Of a stretch of 35,394 nt of DNA, positions 23,577 through 30,873 are shown one piece after another; position 1 is the first letter of the stretch, and each line of letters opens with the position of its first letter. The notes under the pieces are model-generated. The model made no database searches, was not told the origin of the DNA, and saw nothing but the letters and a program-made list of their open reading frames with translations. Both the position numbers and the translations under genes were made by a program. The DNA comes from Actinomadura sp. NBRC 104412 (GTDB taxonomy: Bacteria; Actinomycetota; Actinomycetes; Streptosporangiales; Streptosporangiaceae): NCBI RefSeq assembly GCF_030269515.1, contig NZ_BSTM01000048.1, forward strand, positions 1-35,394, given 5' to 3'.

Positions 23577-24851
23577 ATGCATAGTGGGATCCAACTGATC
23601 GAGCTCGGTGCGATCATCCTGGCGCTGGGACTGCTGGGCGCGGTGGCCAACCGGTTCTCCATCTCGGCGATCCCGCTGTACCTGATCGCGGGACTGGCGT
23701 TCGGGTCCGGCGGGGTCCTGCCGCTGGGCGCCAGCGAGGAGTTCGTCGCCATCGGCGCCGAGGTCGGCGTCATCCTCCTGCTGTTCACCCTGGGCCTGGA
23801 GTACACCGCCGGCGAGCTGGTCGGCACGTTGCGGACCTCGGCGCCGTCGGGCCTGGCCGACCTGGTGCTCAACGCCGCGCCGGGCGTGATCGCCGCGTTC
23901 CTCCTCGGGTGGGGTCCGGTCGCGGCCGTGGCGATGGGCGGCGTCACCTACGTCACCTCGTCGGGCATCACCGCCAAGGTGATGGGCGACCTGGGCTGGC
24001 TGGGAAACCGCGAGACACCCGCCGTGCTGTCGATCCTGGTCTTCGAGGACCTGACGATGGCCGCCTACCTGCCCATCCTGACCGCGCTGCTGGCCGGGGC
24101 CTCCCTGGCCGCCGGCGCCACCACGCTGGGGATCGCCGCCGCCACCATCGCGGTGATCCTGCTGATCGCCCTGCGGCACGGCGCGCTGGTCGAACGGTTC
24201 GTCGCCAGCCCCAGCGACGAGGTGCTGCTGCTGAAGGTGCTGGGACTGGTCGTGCTGATCGCGGGACTGGCGCAGCAACTCCAGGTGTCGGCGGCGGTGG
24301 GGGCGTTCCTGGTCGGCATCGCGCTGTCCGGCCCCCTGGCGCACACCGCGCAGGAGCTGCTGTCCCCGCTGCGGGACCTGTTCGCGGCGGTGTTCTTCGT
24401 CTTCTTCGGCCTGCACACCGACCCCGGCGACCTGCCCCCCGTCCTGGGTGCCGCCGCGCTGCTGGCCGTGGCCGGGACCGCCACCAAGCTCGCCTCGGGC
24501 TGGATAGCCGCACGGCGGGTCGGCGTGGGCACGACCGGCCGGATGCGCGCCGGGGCGGCGCTGGTCCCGAGGGGCGAGTTCAACATCGTCATCGCCGGGC
24601 TGGCGGTGGCCGCCGGGATCAACCCGCAGATCGGCCCGCTGGCCGCCGCCTACGTCCTGATCCTGGCCGTCGCGGGGCCGCTGCTGGCCCGCGCCGCCGT
24701 ACCCGCAGCCCGGGCCCTGAAGAAGCGCGGCAAGCGCAGTGATCAGGTGGCGGATCCGGCTCAGACCGACGGCGACGCCACTGCCGTGGACCAGCCCGAG
24801 GAGGACGGCGTCCACGGCCACACGCTCCGCCACGCCGAGGAGATCCCCTAG
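23577..24851 (+). CDS. KhtU/KefB-like cation/proton antiporter (CPA2 family)
   Basis: A 424-residue membrane protein of the CPA2 Na+(K+)/H+ exchanger family with about 12 hydrophobic segments. Family signs are the start IQLIELGAIILALGLLGAVANRF, then IPLYLIAGLAFGSGG, LLLFTLGLEYTAGEL, GVTYVTSSGITAKVMGDLGW, and LVFEDLTMAAYLPILTAL; the acidic residue in the last is in the ion-exchange region. RGEFNIVIAGLAVAAGI follows near residue 325. The C-terminus is a short charged tail with no TrkA-N domain, consistent with regulation in trans by the KhtT-like protein encoded just upstream. It would export K+ or Na+ in exchange for H+. A strong hairpin terminator lies 30 bases downstream. Confidence 0.9.
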   Translation: MHSGIQLIELGAIILALGLLGAVANRFSISAIPLYLIAGLAFGSGGVLPLGASEEFVAIGAEVGVILLLFTLGLEYTAGELVGTLRTSAPSGLADLVLNAAPGVIAAFLLGWGPVAAVAMGGVTYVTSSGITAKVMGDLGWLGNRETPAVLSILVFEDLTMAAYLPILTALLAGASLAAGATTLGIAAATIAVILLIALRHGALVERFVASPSDEVLLLKVLGLVVLIAGLAQQLQVSAAVGAFLVGIALSGPLAHTAQELLSPLRDLFAAVFFVFFGLHTDPGDLPPVLGAAALLAVAGTATKLASGWIAARRVGVGTTGRMRAGAALVPRGEFNIVIAGLAVAAGINPQIGPLAAAYVLILAVAGPLLARAAVPAARALKKRGKRSDQVADPAQTDGDATAVDQPEEDGVHGHTLRHAEEIP

Positions 24852-24880
24852 CTCTGCGTCCCCGGCTCGACGCCGGATGG

Positions 24881-24917
24881 GACACCGGCTCGGCCGCGTC
24901 GCGGCCGAGCCGGTGTC
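24881..24917. terminator. Bidirectional hairpin terminator
   Basis: A perfect 17-base-pair stem (24881-24897 with 24901-24917) closed by a three-base loop GTC lies between the convergent antiporter and DUF6199-like genes. There is no U-tract, as is common in actinobacteria, but the stem is the strongest in the window and well placed to stop transcription from both sides. Confidence 0.8.
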
Positions 24918-24927
24918 ACGCCGGGAT

Positions 24928-25365
24928 CTAGACCTCGCAGTAGCCCTTCGACCCGTTCGCCGGCACGCTCGCGAACGGCTCGCCGTCATCCGTGATCGTG
25001 AGCCGCCCGCTCAGAGCGGGACCGTCGCGGACGTCCAGGCCGAGCTCGCGCGCCCGCCGCTCGACCGCCGACGCGCCGCCGGTCTCGGCGACGTTCTCCA
25101 GCTCCGCCAGGACCTTCTCGCAACGGGCGACCGCGTAGTACCTCGGCACTCCGTAGACGCCCAGCCCGATCAGCAAGATCATGCCCAGGGCACCGGAGAT
25201 CCGGTACCACCAGACGACCAGTTCGGAGGGCTCGACCACTTCGGGGTTCTTGAACCGCCAGGACTTGAACAGGCCCCACATCCGCCGCGGGAAAAGCACG
25301 TTGAGCAGGCACAGCGTCACCAGCACCACCAAGAGCGCGGTGAAGAACAGCACCTCGCCCCACAT
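24928..25365 (-). CDS. Small membrane protein, DUF6199-like
   Basis: A 145-residue protein with two hydrophobic segments: MWGEVLFFTALLVVLVTLCLLNVLFPRRMWGLFKSWRFKNPEVVEPSELVVWWYRISGALGMILLIGLGVYG. The pattern of FPRRMW...W+(F/Y)+(N/D)PE...EPS...R..G between the two helices is typical of DUF6199-type small membrane proteins. The soluble C-terminal part (about residues 80-145) contains CEKVLAEL and ends GSKGYCEV. Topology suggests both ends on the same side of the membrane. It starts at ATG 25365. It lies between the two KhtT-like genes, but no functional link is visible. Confidence 0.7.
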   Translation of the reverse strand: MWGEVLFFTALLVVLVTLCLLNVLFPRRMWGLFKSWRFKNPEVVEPSELVVWWYRISGALGMILLIGLGVYGVPRYYAVARCEKVLAELENVAETGGASAVERRARELGLDVRDGPALSGRLTITDDGEPFASVPANGSKGYCEV

Positions 25366-25416
25366 GTGCGAAAGCTACTTCATCGGCGGCCCGCCGTACA
25401 TACGCGGCCCGGCCGG

Positions 25417-25899
25417 TCACCCGTTGGCGAGGATGTCGGCGACCGCCGCGGTGCCCTCGCCGGTGCCGACCACCACCACGACGTCATGGGCCTCGAACAC
25501 GAAATCCGGGCCGGGGCTGGCGATCACCCCGCCGCGCCGCACCACGGCCACGATCGAGGCGCCGGTGCGCGTACGCGCCCGCGTGTCGCCCAGCGGCCGC
25601 CCAACATAGGGCGACCCGGCGGACACCGGGATCTTCTCGGTCACCAGTTCCTCGACCTGGCGATGCTCGTCGTTCACCCGTTCCACCACGTGGACGGTCT
25701 CCAGCAGCTCGGCCAGCCCGTTGGCCTCCTCGCCGGTCAGCTCCACCGACACCACGCGCTTGCCGGGATCCTCCTTGCCGTAGATCACCAGATCGTGACG
25801 GCCGGTGCGATGGGAGATCACCCCCAGCCGGCGGCCCCGCTTGGTGGTGAACTCATGACGCAGCCCGATCCCCGGCAACGATGTCCGCTCGACGTCCAC
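25417..25899 (-). CDS. Second KhtT-like regulator (orphan TrkA-C protein)
   Basis: A 160-residue close paralogue of the KhtT-like protein at 23085-23567, collinear throughout: VDVERTSLPGIGLRHEFTTKRGRRLGVISHRTGRHDLVIYGKEDPGKRVVSVELTGEEANGLAELLE, and a C-terminal RCK-C domain ending GTAAVADILANG. I place the start at GTG 25899 because the two genes then have identical length (483 bases), and the DNA just upstream, GGAGTG before the start codon, is also shared; an in-frame ATG at 25926 would add nine unrelated residues. No antiporter follows it, so it may act on the KhtU-like protein or another transporter. It arose by duplication. Confidence 0.85.
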   Translation of the reverse strand: MDVERTSLPGIGLRHEFTTKRGRRLGVISHRTGRHDLVIYGKEDPGKRVVSVELTGEEANGLAELLETVHVVERVNDEHRQVEELVTEKIPVSAGSPYVGRPLGDTRARTRTGASIVAVVRRGGVIASPGPDFVFEAHDVVVVVGTGEGTAAVADILANG

Positions 25900-26094
25900 G
25901 CCCACTCCGCTCAGCTCACTCGCCATGCCGGGGAACCTCGTCGTCCCCGCTCAGGTGCCATGTCGCCCCCTGCCGGCCACCGGGGCGTCATGATCCCAGA
26001 ACGGCACCGCCGTCCGCCAACCAGATACCCGTTCCGCCGGGCCGCCGGCGAGAAACCGGGTTGACCACCGGCCCGGTGGTGGGATCGTGAACCC

Positions 26095-26799
26095 GTGGCA
26101 CCTCCCCGCCAAACCGGCCACCGCGACCACGCCGCGCCCGCCACCCGGCCACCCCCGTCCGCGGCCGACCCGCCGGACCAGTTCGACCGGTGGGCCGCCA
26201 CCTATGACACCAGCCTGCTTCAGTGTCTGCTCTACCAGCCGGTGCACCAAGCCGTACTGCGACACGCCCACCGGCACGCTTGCGACCCCGCCCGGATCCT
26301 GGACATCGGCTGCGGCACGGGACGCCTCCTGCACGCCGCCGCCCAGACGTATTCGCACGCGGCCATGATCGGGACGGACCCCTCCCCCTCGATGATCCGC
26401 AACGCCGCGGCCGGACCCACCGGCGACACCACCGCCAGGATCCGCTTCGTCCGCGCCCGCGCCGAGGCCCTGCCCTTCCGCGACGCCACCTTCGACCTCG
26501 TACTGAGCACCTTGTCCCTGCGGCACTGGCACGACCGGTGGCGGGGGCTCGCCGAGATCGGCCGCGTCACCGCCGGCACCGGCGTCGTCATCCTCGCCGA
26601 CGTGCTACAACCGCGGCGCCGGTCCGACCCGCGACGCTGGCTGCCCTGGGCATCGTCCCTGCCCGCCGGCGTCCACCGCGCCATCACCACCGCCGGGCTG
26701 AGCCCGGACCACGTCGAGACGATCCCGCTCACCCTCCCGATGACCACGACCACCCTGATCGTCGCCCGGCCCGCGCCCTCAACCCCGCCGCACTCCTGA
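26095..26799 (+). CDS. Class I SAM-dependent methyltransferase (UbiE/type 11)
   Basis: A 234-residue methyltransferase. After a Pro/Ala-rich N-terminal tail of about 28 residues come FDRWAATYDTSLLQ and motif I, ILDIGCGTGRLLHAAA (residues 67-82), for S-adenosylmethionine binding. An acidic motif II with GTDPSPSMIRNA, then ARAEALPFRDATFDLVLSTLSLRHWHDRWRGLAEIGRVTAGTGVVILADV follow, typical of type 11 methyltransferases. The GTG start at 26095 is the first in frame and lacks a strong ribosome-binding site, so a later start is possible. The substrate is unknown; it is not obviously in an operon, standing alone between leftward genes. Confidence 0.85.
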   Translation: MAPPRQTGHRDHAAPATRPPPSAADPPDQFDRWAATYDTSLLQCLLYQPVHQAVLRHAHRHACDPARILDIGCGTGRLLHAAAQTYSHAAMIGTDPSPSMIRNAAAGPTGDTTARIRFVRARAEALPFRDATFDLVLSTLSLRHWHDRWRGLAEIGRVTAGTGVVILADVLQPRRRSDPRRWLPWASSLPAGVHRAITTAGLSPDHVETIPLTLPMTTTTLIVARPAPSTPPHS

Positions 26800-26818
26800 C
26801 AACCCCGCCGCGTCCCGG

Positions 26819-27607
26819 TCAGACGAGATGGCGGGCCGGTGGGAACATGCGGAGAAGGGCCCGGCCGAGGTCGCGTACCGACTCCTCGGTCTGGTTGACA
26901 GCGTCCTGCATCGGCGAGGTCTCCGGCTGCTCCTGGCCGGCCGCCTCTTCGCCCTCGTCCTGCTTCTCCGCGGATTCCGGGGGCCGGCCGGTTTCCTCTG
27001 CGCCCTCCTCCTCAGGGGCGCCCTTCTCCTCAAGGCGGCCTGTGTCTTCACAGGCGACCTCGCCCTGATCTCGAGGAGGTTTGGTGGAGACCCCGCTGAG
27101 GTTCTCCGACGCCTCATCGGTGCCCTTGCCCGCGGCCTGGGTGATGCCCTTGGTGGCCTCGCCGAGTTCGCCCACGGCGGTGCCGATGTCCTTGGTGGCC
27201 GACTCCAGGGCCTCGCCGAGATGCCGGACGATCTCCGGATTGCGGTCGAGCGTCGTCAGGGTCCGGTCGATGACGAAGGCCACGTTGTCGAGGCGGATCC
27301 GCAGTTGCGCCTGGGCCTCGACGCCCCTGATCTCCAGCTTGGTCTTTCCCATGCGCGCGTCCGCCCCGGCGTTCACCTTGACGAGGCCGACGACCTCGGC
27401 GATGAGCGCGACATACGCTCGGAGGTCCTCCACGTCGAGACAGAGCTGGTCCACCTTGAGCGAGGGAACGTCGAGATAGGCGTCCGGCTCTCCATCCGCA
27501 CCGGCACGCTTGTCCGGCGGCACGGGCCTGCCGGGCACGCCTTCCTTCTCGCCTGATTCGTCGCGCTCCCGTCCAGGCTTCGGCTCGCTTGGGGTGTTGC
27601 CGTCCAT
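26819..27607 (-). CDS. Gas-vesicle-cluster accessory protein (GvpY-like)
   Basis: A 262-residue hydrophilic protein. The conserved core is residues 43-125: YLDVPSLKVDQLCLDVEDLRAYVALIAEVVGLVKVNAGADARMGKTKLEIRGVEAQAQLRIRLDNVAFVIDRTLTTLDRNPEIV. I recall this core from proteins encoded beside gas-vesicle genes in Streptomyces and relatives. Before it lies a charged linker; after it a Gly/Ala amphipathic repeat region and a long Glu/Lys-rich low-complexity segment, then a short helix (EESVRDLGRALLRMFP). GGGAGAAGC precedes ATG 27607. It follows the SRPBCC protein gene by 45 bases in one operon. No GvpA is in the window, so the vesicle link is inferred from these partners. Confidence 0.65.
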   Translation of the reverse strand: MDGNTPSEPKPGRERDESGEKEGVPGRPVPPDKRAGADGEPDAYLDVPSLKVDQLCLDVEDLRAYVALIAEVVGLVKVNAGADARMGKTKLEIRGVEAQAQLRIRLDNVAFVIDRTLTTLDRNPEIVRHLGEALESATKDIGTAVGELGEATKGITQAAGKGTDEASENLSGVSTKPPRDQGEVACEDTGRLEEKGAPEEEGAEETGRPPESAEKQDEGEEAAGQEQPETSPMQDAVNQTEESVRDLGRALLRMFPPARHLV

Positions 27608-27652
27608 CGCTTCTCCCGGGCTCGCTCTCGGATGGTGGGCGCCGGTCGGATG

Positions 27653-28711
27653 TCAAGCGGCGGCGCCCTCGGGCTTCTCCGCCTTCTCGCCCTCGGGCTT
27701 CTCTTCTCCCTGGGCCTTCTCCTCGCCCTCGGCCTTCTCCTCGCCCTCGGCCTTTCCTTCTTCCTGAGGCTTCTCTTCTTCCTGGGCCTCGCCCTTTTCG
27801 GGTTCTTCGGCGCCGCCGCCCTCAGAGCGCTCCTGCTCCTCCTTGAGGGCGTCCTCGTGGGTCTTGACGACCTTGCCGTCGCGTATCTCGCCGCGCCATC
27901 CCTGCGTCTCGCCCTGCTCAAGGAGCGTGTGCGTCATCATGTGGCGCTTGATGTGCTTGAAGTCCAGGCGCAGGCGGCGTCCCTGAGCCCGCCACAGGTT
28001 GGCGGTCTTCTCGAGGAAGCCGTCCGGGTGGTACTCGGCGACCAGCAGGATCCGCGTCAGGGTGGGCGCCAGCTCATGGAAGGTCACGGCCCCGTCGACC
28101 CAGCCCTTGGAGCCCTCGGACTTCCAGACGATCCGCTCGTCGGGGACCTGCTCGATGATGGTGGACTCCCAGCTGCGCTCGGACAGGAAGATCTTGGCCC
28201 GCCAGTTGATCTTCTCGTCGGACTCCTGCTCGACGCTCTCCACCTTGCTGGTGAAGTCCGGGTAGTCGGCGAACTGGGTCCACTGGTCGTAGGCGGCCCG
28301 TCGCGGCAGCCCGACATCGAACTCCTCGATGATGGTGACCACCTTGGGCTCGTCCTCGCCACTGCCGCCCTTGCCGTCCCCTTCGTCGTCGCCCTTGCCC
28401 ATCGCCCCCTTCACCTTCTCCTTGGCACCGGTCATGCCCGCGCTCAGGCCCGCCTTGACCGGGGACTCGCCCTGGGCCAGCTTCTTGACGCCGGTGGCCG
28501 CCATCTTCGCGCCGGACCCGGCGCCATCGCCGGCAACGTCGTTCAGCCGCTGGGTGAGCCCTTGGATCTTGCCGTTGGCCCTCTTCAGCGCTTGCACCAT
28601 CAGCGCCTGGACGAACTCCTTCCCTGCCTGCTTGAGCTCGTCCACGGGCAGTTCCTGTACCGCGCCACGGACGCGGTCTCCCTCGCCAGAGCCTGCTTCC
28701 GTCATCGTCAT
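27653..28711 (-). CDS. SRPBCC-family protein of gas-vesicle-cluster type (GvpZ-like)
   Basis: A 352-residue cytoplasmic protein. The N-terminal helical part (LPVDELKQAGKEFVQALMVQALKRANGKIQGLTQRLNDVAG) leads through a Gly/Lys linker to an SRPBCC (START-like) beta-barrel domain at about residues 130-270: TIIEEFDVGLPRRAAYDQWTQFADYPDFTSKVESVEQESDEKINWRAKIFLSERSWESTIIEQVPDERIVWKS. WRGEIRDGKVVKTHEDAL ends the folded part. The last 60 residues are a tandem acidic/basic repeat of EGEEKAEGEEKAQ type. SRPBCC proteins of this form sit in actinobacterial gas-vesicle clusters. ATG 28711 fits the conserved start; the frame is open about 156 bases further upstream. A sigma-B-like promoter precedes it. Confidence 0.75.
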   Translation of the reverse strand: MTMTEAGSGEGDRVRGAVQELPVDELKQAGKEFVQALMVQALKRANGKIQGLTQRLNDVAGDGAGSGAKMAATGVKKLAQGESPVKAGLSAGMTGAKEKVKGAMGKGDDEGDGKGGSGEDEPKVVTIIEEFDVGLPRRAAYDQWTQFADYPDFTSKVESVEQESDEKINWRAKIFLSERSWESTIIEQVPDERIVWKSEGSKGWVDGAVTFHELAPTLTRILLVAEYHPDGFLEKTANLWRAQGRRLRLDFKHIKRHMMTHTLLEQGETQGWRGEIRDGKVVKTHEDALKEEQERSEGGGAEEPEKGEAQEEEKPQEEGKAEGEEKAEGEEKAQGEEKPEGEKAEKPEGAAA

Positions 28712-28825
28712 CACTTCGCTTCTTGGGATGGTGCCGCACTCGTCGGGTGCGGGACGTGCGCGTGCTTGCCGAGTGGTCTCGGACGTCCGTGGCCAGGCGA
28801 TCCTCCGGCCACGCACGGTAGTGGC

Positions 28826-28850
28826 ATATCCGTAAGAGCCAATACGAAAC
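28826..28850 (-). promoter_or_regulatory. Sigma-B-like stress promoter
   Basis: On the minus strand, GTTT (28850-28847), a 15-base spacer and GGATAT (28831-28826) match the actinobacterial sigma-B-type pattern GTTT-N14-16-GGGTAT with one mismatch. It lies about 115 bases upstream of the SRPBCC gene in an AT-richer stretch. Sigma-B control is inference. Confidence 0.4.
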
Positions 28851-28885
28851 AGCCGGAATACCGCCAACAGGGAGGAATGAGAGAT

Positions 28886-30088
28886 CTACCGACGGGTTCT
28901 TGGGCGGCGCCGGGGGGCACGGGCGGGCAGGATGCGTCCGCGGACCTCACCGAAGCCGAGCCTGCCGCCATCGGTGGCCGGGGCGGTGGCGGTGATGGCC
29001 ACCTCGTCGTGGTCCTGGAGGAAGGTGCGCCGCTCGCCCTTCACCGTGATCGGATTCCTGCCGCCCTCGGTCAGCTCGATGAACGCGCCCCGCTGGTGCC
29101 TTTCGGGTCCGGAAACGGTGCCCGAGGCGTAGAGGTCGCCGGTACGGGCGCGGGCGCCGTTCACCGTCATATGCGCCAGCATCTGCGCGGGAGACCAGTA
29201 CATCGTCCGGTACGGCGGTCGCGAGACCACTTCGCCGTTCCATTCCACGGCCAGGTCGATGTCCAGGCCCCACGGTTCGTCCTCGCGCAGGTAGGGCAAG
29301 GGCTCGGGATCCTGGCCGGGCAGCGGCACGCGCGCGGCCTCCAATGCCGTGAGAGGGACCACCCACGGGGAGATGGAGGTGGCGAAGCTCTTGCCCAGGT
29401 TCGGGCCGAGCGGAACGTACTCCCAAGCCTGGATGTCCCGGGCGGACCAGTCGTTGACCAGCACGGCGCCGAACACGTGATCGGGGAACGCGGAGGCCGG
29501 CACCGGCTCGCCGAGCGGCGAGCCGACCCCGACGATGAAGCCGAGCTCGGCCTCGATGTCCAGGCGCTCGCTTTCCCCGAAGGTGGGGGCGCTTTGGCCG
29601 GGCGCCTTCCGCTGCCCGCACGGGCGGACGATGCCGGTCCCCGACACCACCACGGTGCCGGCGCGGCCGTGGTAGCCGACCGGCAGGTGCTTCCAGTTGG
29701 GCATCAGCGGCTCGCCATCGGGACGGAACAGCCTGCCCAGGTTGGCCGCGTGATGCTCGGAGGCGTAGAAGTCGACGTAGTCGGCCACCTCCACCGGAAG
29801 GTGCAGGGTCACCTCTGAAACCGGGTGCACGGCATCGGAGTGGACATCACCCGCGACCAGTTCGGTGACCTGGCGCCGTACCTGCTCCCAGCGCGACCGT
29901 CCCTGCGCCATGAAGGCGTTGAGCGTGGGCAGAGCGAACACGGGATCACCCAACGCGACCGCCAGGTCCACCACCGAATCGGCGACGCGCACGCCGACCC
30001 GGGGTGAGGCGCCCCGGATGGAGAAGACCCCGTAGGGCAGGTTGGCGAGCCCGAACAGGGAGCCGTCTGGAATGTCGATCCTGGTCAC
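28886..30088 (-). CDS. fahA: Fumarylacetoacetase
   Basis: A 400-residue fumarylacetoacetase (EC 3.7.1.2), which hydrolyses fumarylacetoacetate to fumarate and acetoacetate in the last step of the homogentisate branch of tyrosine and phenylalanine breakdown. The N-terminal SH3-like domain contains FGLANLPYGVFS and RVGVRVADSVVDLA. The catalytic domain shows DYVDFYASEHHAANLGRLFRPDGEPLMPNWKHLPVGYHGRAGTVVVSGTGIVRPCGQ, then DIEAELGFIVGVG (metal-binding Glu), VFGAVLVNDWSARDIQAWEYVPLGPNLGKSFATSISPWVVPL, and the C-terminal GDLYASGTVSG. The length is normal. The start overlaps the stop of the upstream partner gene by 4 bases. No other homogentisate-pathway gene is visible in the window. Confidence 0.93.
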   Translation of the reverse strand: MTRIDIPDGSLFGLANLPYGVFSIRGASPRVGVRVADSVVDLAVALGDPVFALPTLNAFMAQGRSRWEQVRRQVTELVAGDVHSDAVHPVSEVTLHLPVEVADYVDFYASEHHAANLGRLFRPDGEPLMPNWKHLPVGYHGRAGTVVVSGTGIVRPCGQRKAPGQSAPTFGESERLDIEAELGFIVGVGSPLGEPVPASAFPDHVFGAVLVNDWSARDIQAWEYVPLGPNLGKSFATSISPWVVPLTALEAARVPLPGQDPEPLPYLREDEPWGLDIDLAVEWNGEVVSRPPYRTMYWSPAQMLAHMTVNGARARTGDLYASGTVSGPERHQRGAFIELTEGGRNPITVKGERRTFLQDHDEVAITATAPATDGGRLGFGEVRGRILPARAPRRRPRTRR

Positions 30089-30663
30089 GCGGTGGCCCCT
30101 TCTCCGTGCGCGATCTTCCCGGGCGCGATGCTCGCGGGGGCGAGGCCCATGTCCACCAGCCCGGCCAGTGGCTCGGTGATGCTACAGGTGCCGAAGGACA
30201 CGACCATCCTGCGAACGGCCGCCGCCCGGTCCTCGCCAAGCCCGCGCACCGCCTCGGCGGCGGTGGCGAGGAGCAGGTTGAGGAACCCGTGCTGCTCGAA
30301 TCCCGTCCGGGCGTCGGTGTTGCGGACCGCGTGGTGCAGGCCCGCCGTCGCCCTGAACGGCACGTGCGCTTCGGCGACCGCCGCGATCGCGGCGGCGCAC
30401 GCGCGATCCAGCGCAGTGACGAACTCGGGCACTCCCATCCCGGTTGGAACGGCCACCTCCGCAGTGGCCAGGTCGACCGGCAGCCTCCGCGCCGACTCGG
30501 CCTCCGATGCCATCTGTCCCGGCCCGTGCGGCGGGCCGACCAGATCACCGTACGGGCCGGTCCGATGGGCCGCATGCGCCGGAACGGCCTCGGCGAGCGG
30601 AGTCAGCCCAGGCGGGAACACCGCCGCGTCATCGCACAACCTCCGAGCGAAGATCGGCACCAT
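30085..30663 (-). CDS. Conserved hypothetical protein coupled to fahA, apparently with an internal deletion
   Basis: A 192-residue protein translationally coupled to fumarylacetoacetase. Its start (MVPIFARRLCDDAAVFPPGLTPLAEAVPAHAAHRTGPYGDLVGP) and its C-terminal half (VPFRATAGLHHAVRNTDARTGFEQHGFLNLLLATAAEAVRGLGEDRAAAVRRMVVSFGTCSITEPLAGLVDMGL) look like an actinobacterial conserved hypothetical family that I recall as about 280-300 residues. The segment between GDLVGP and TAEVAVPTG is short and low in pattern, so roughly 100 central residues may be missing while the frame stays open. Its role is unknown. The 4-base overlap with fahA makes it part of the same operon. Confidence 0.7.
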   Translation of the reverse strand: MVPIFARRLCDDAAVFPPGLTPLAEAVPAHAAHRTGPYGDLVGPPHGPGQMASEAESARRLPVDLATAEVAVPTGMGVPEFVTALDRACAAAIAAVAEAHVPFRATAGLHHAVRNTDARTGFEQHGFLNLLLATAAEAVRGLGEDRAAAVRRMVVSFGTCSITEPLAGLVDMGLAPASIAPGKIAHGEGATA

Positions 30664-30741
30664 GGCTGTGACCTCCTACCGCGACCGAGCCCATGCGTAG
30701 CCGGAGCCCTCACAAGCCGCACGCCCTGAGCCGTCTCGATG

Positions 30742-30755
30742 GTTAATGCATTTAC
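30742..30755 (-). promoter_or_regulatory. Candidate operator palindrome upstream of the fahA operon
   Basis: On the minus strand GTAAATGCATTAAC is a near-perfect palindrome (one mismatch) centred on ATGCAT, in the most AT-rich stretch of the 210-base gap and 79 bases upstream of the first operon gene. It could bind a GntR- or MarR-type regulator; none is encoded nearby. Confidence 0.4.
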
Positions 30756-30873
30756 TATCTCCGGTCAAGCCATCCGTCCTGGTCGGGTGACATACCGACA
30801 CCCGGCCAGTAGTTGAACCTGAACCGCCCGGCCGAGCAGGTGGGACGGATGCCGAGGCCGGGCCGCTCGGGGG

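Noticed and set aside
27632..29818. Very long rightward open frame antisense to the SRPBCC and fahA genes
   Set aside because: It mirrors the repetitive Glu/Lys coding tail and fahA, has no domain or ribosome-binding site, and conflicts with two clear genes on the other strand.
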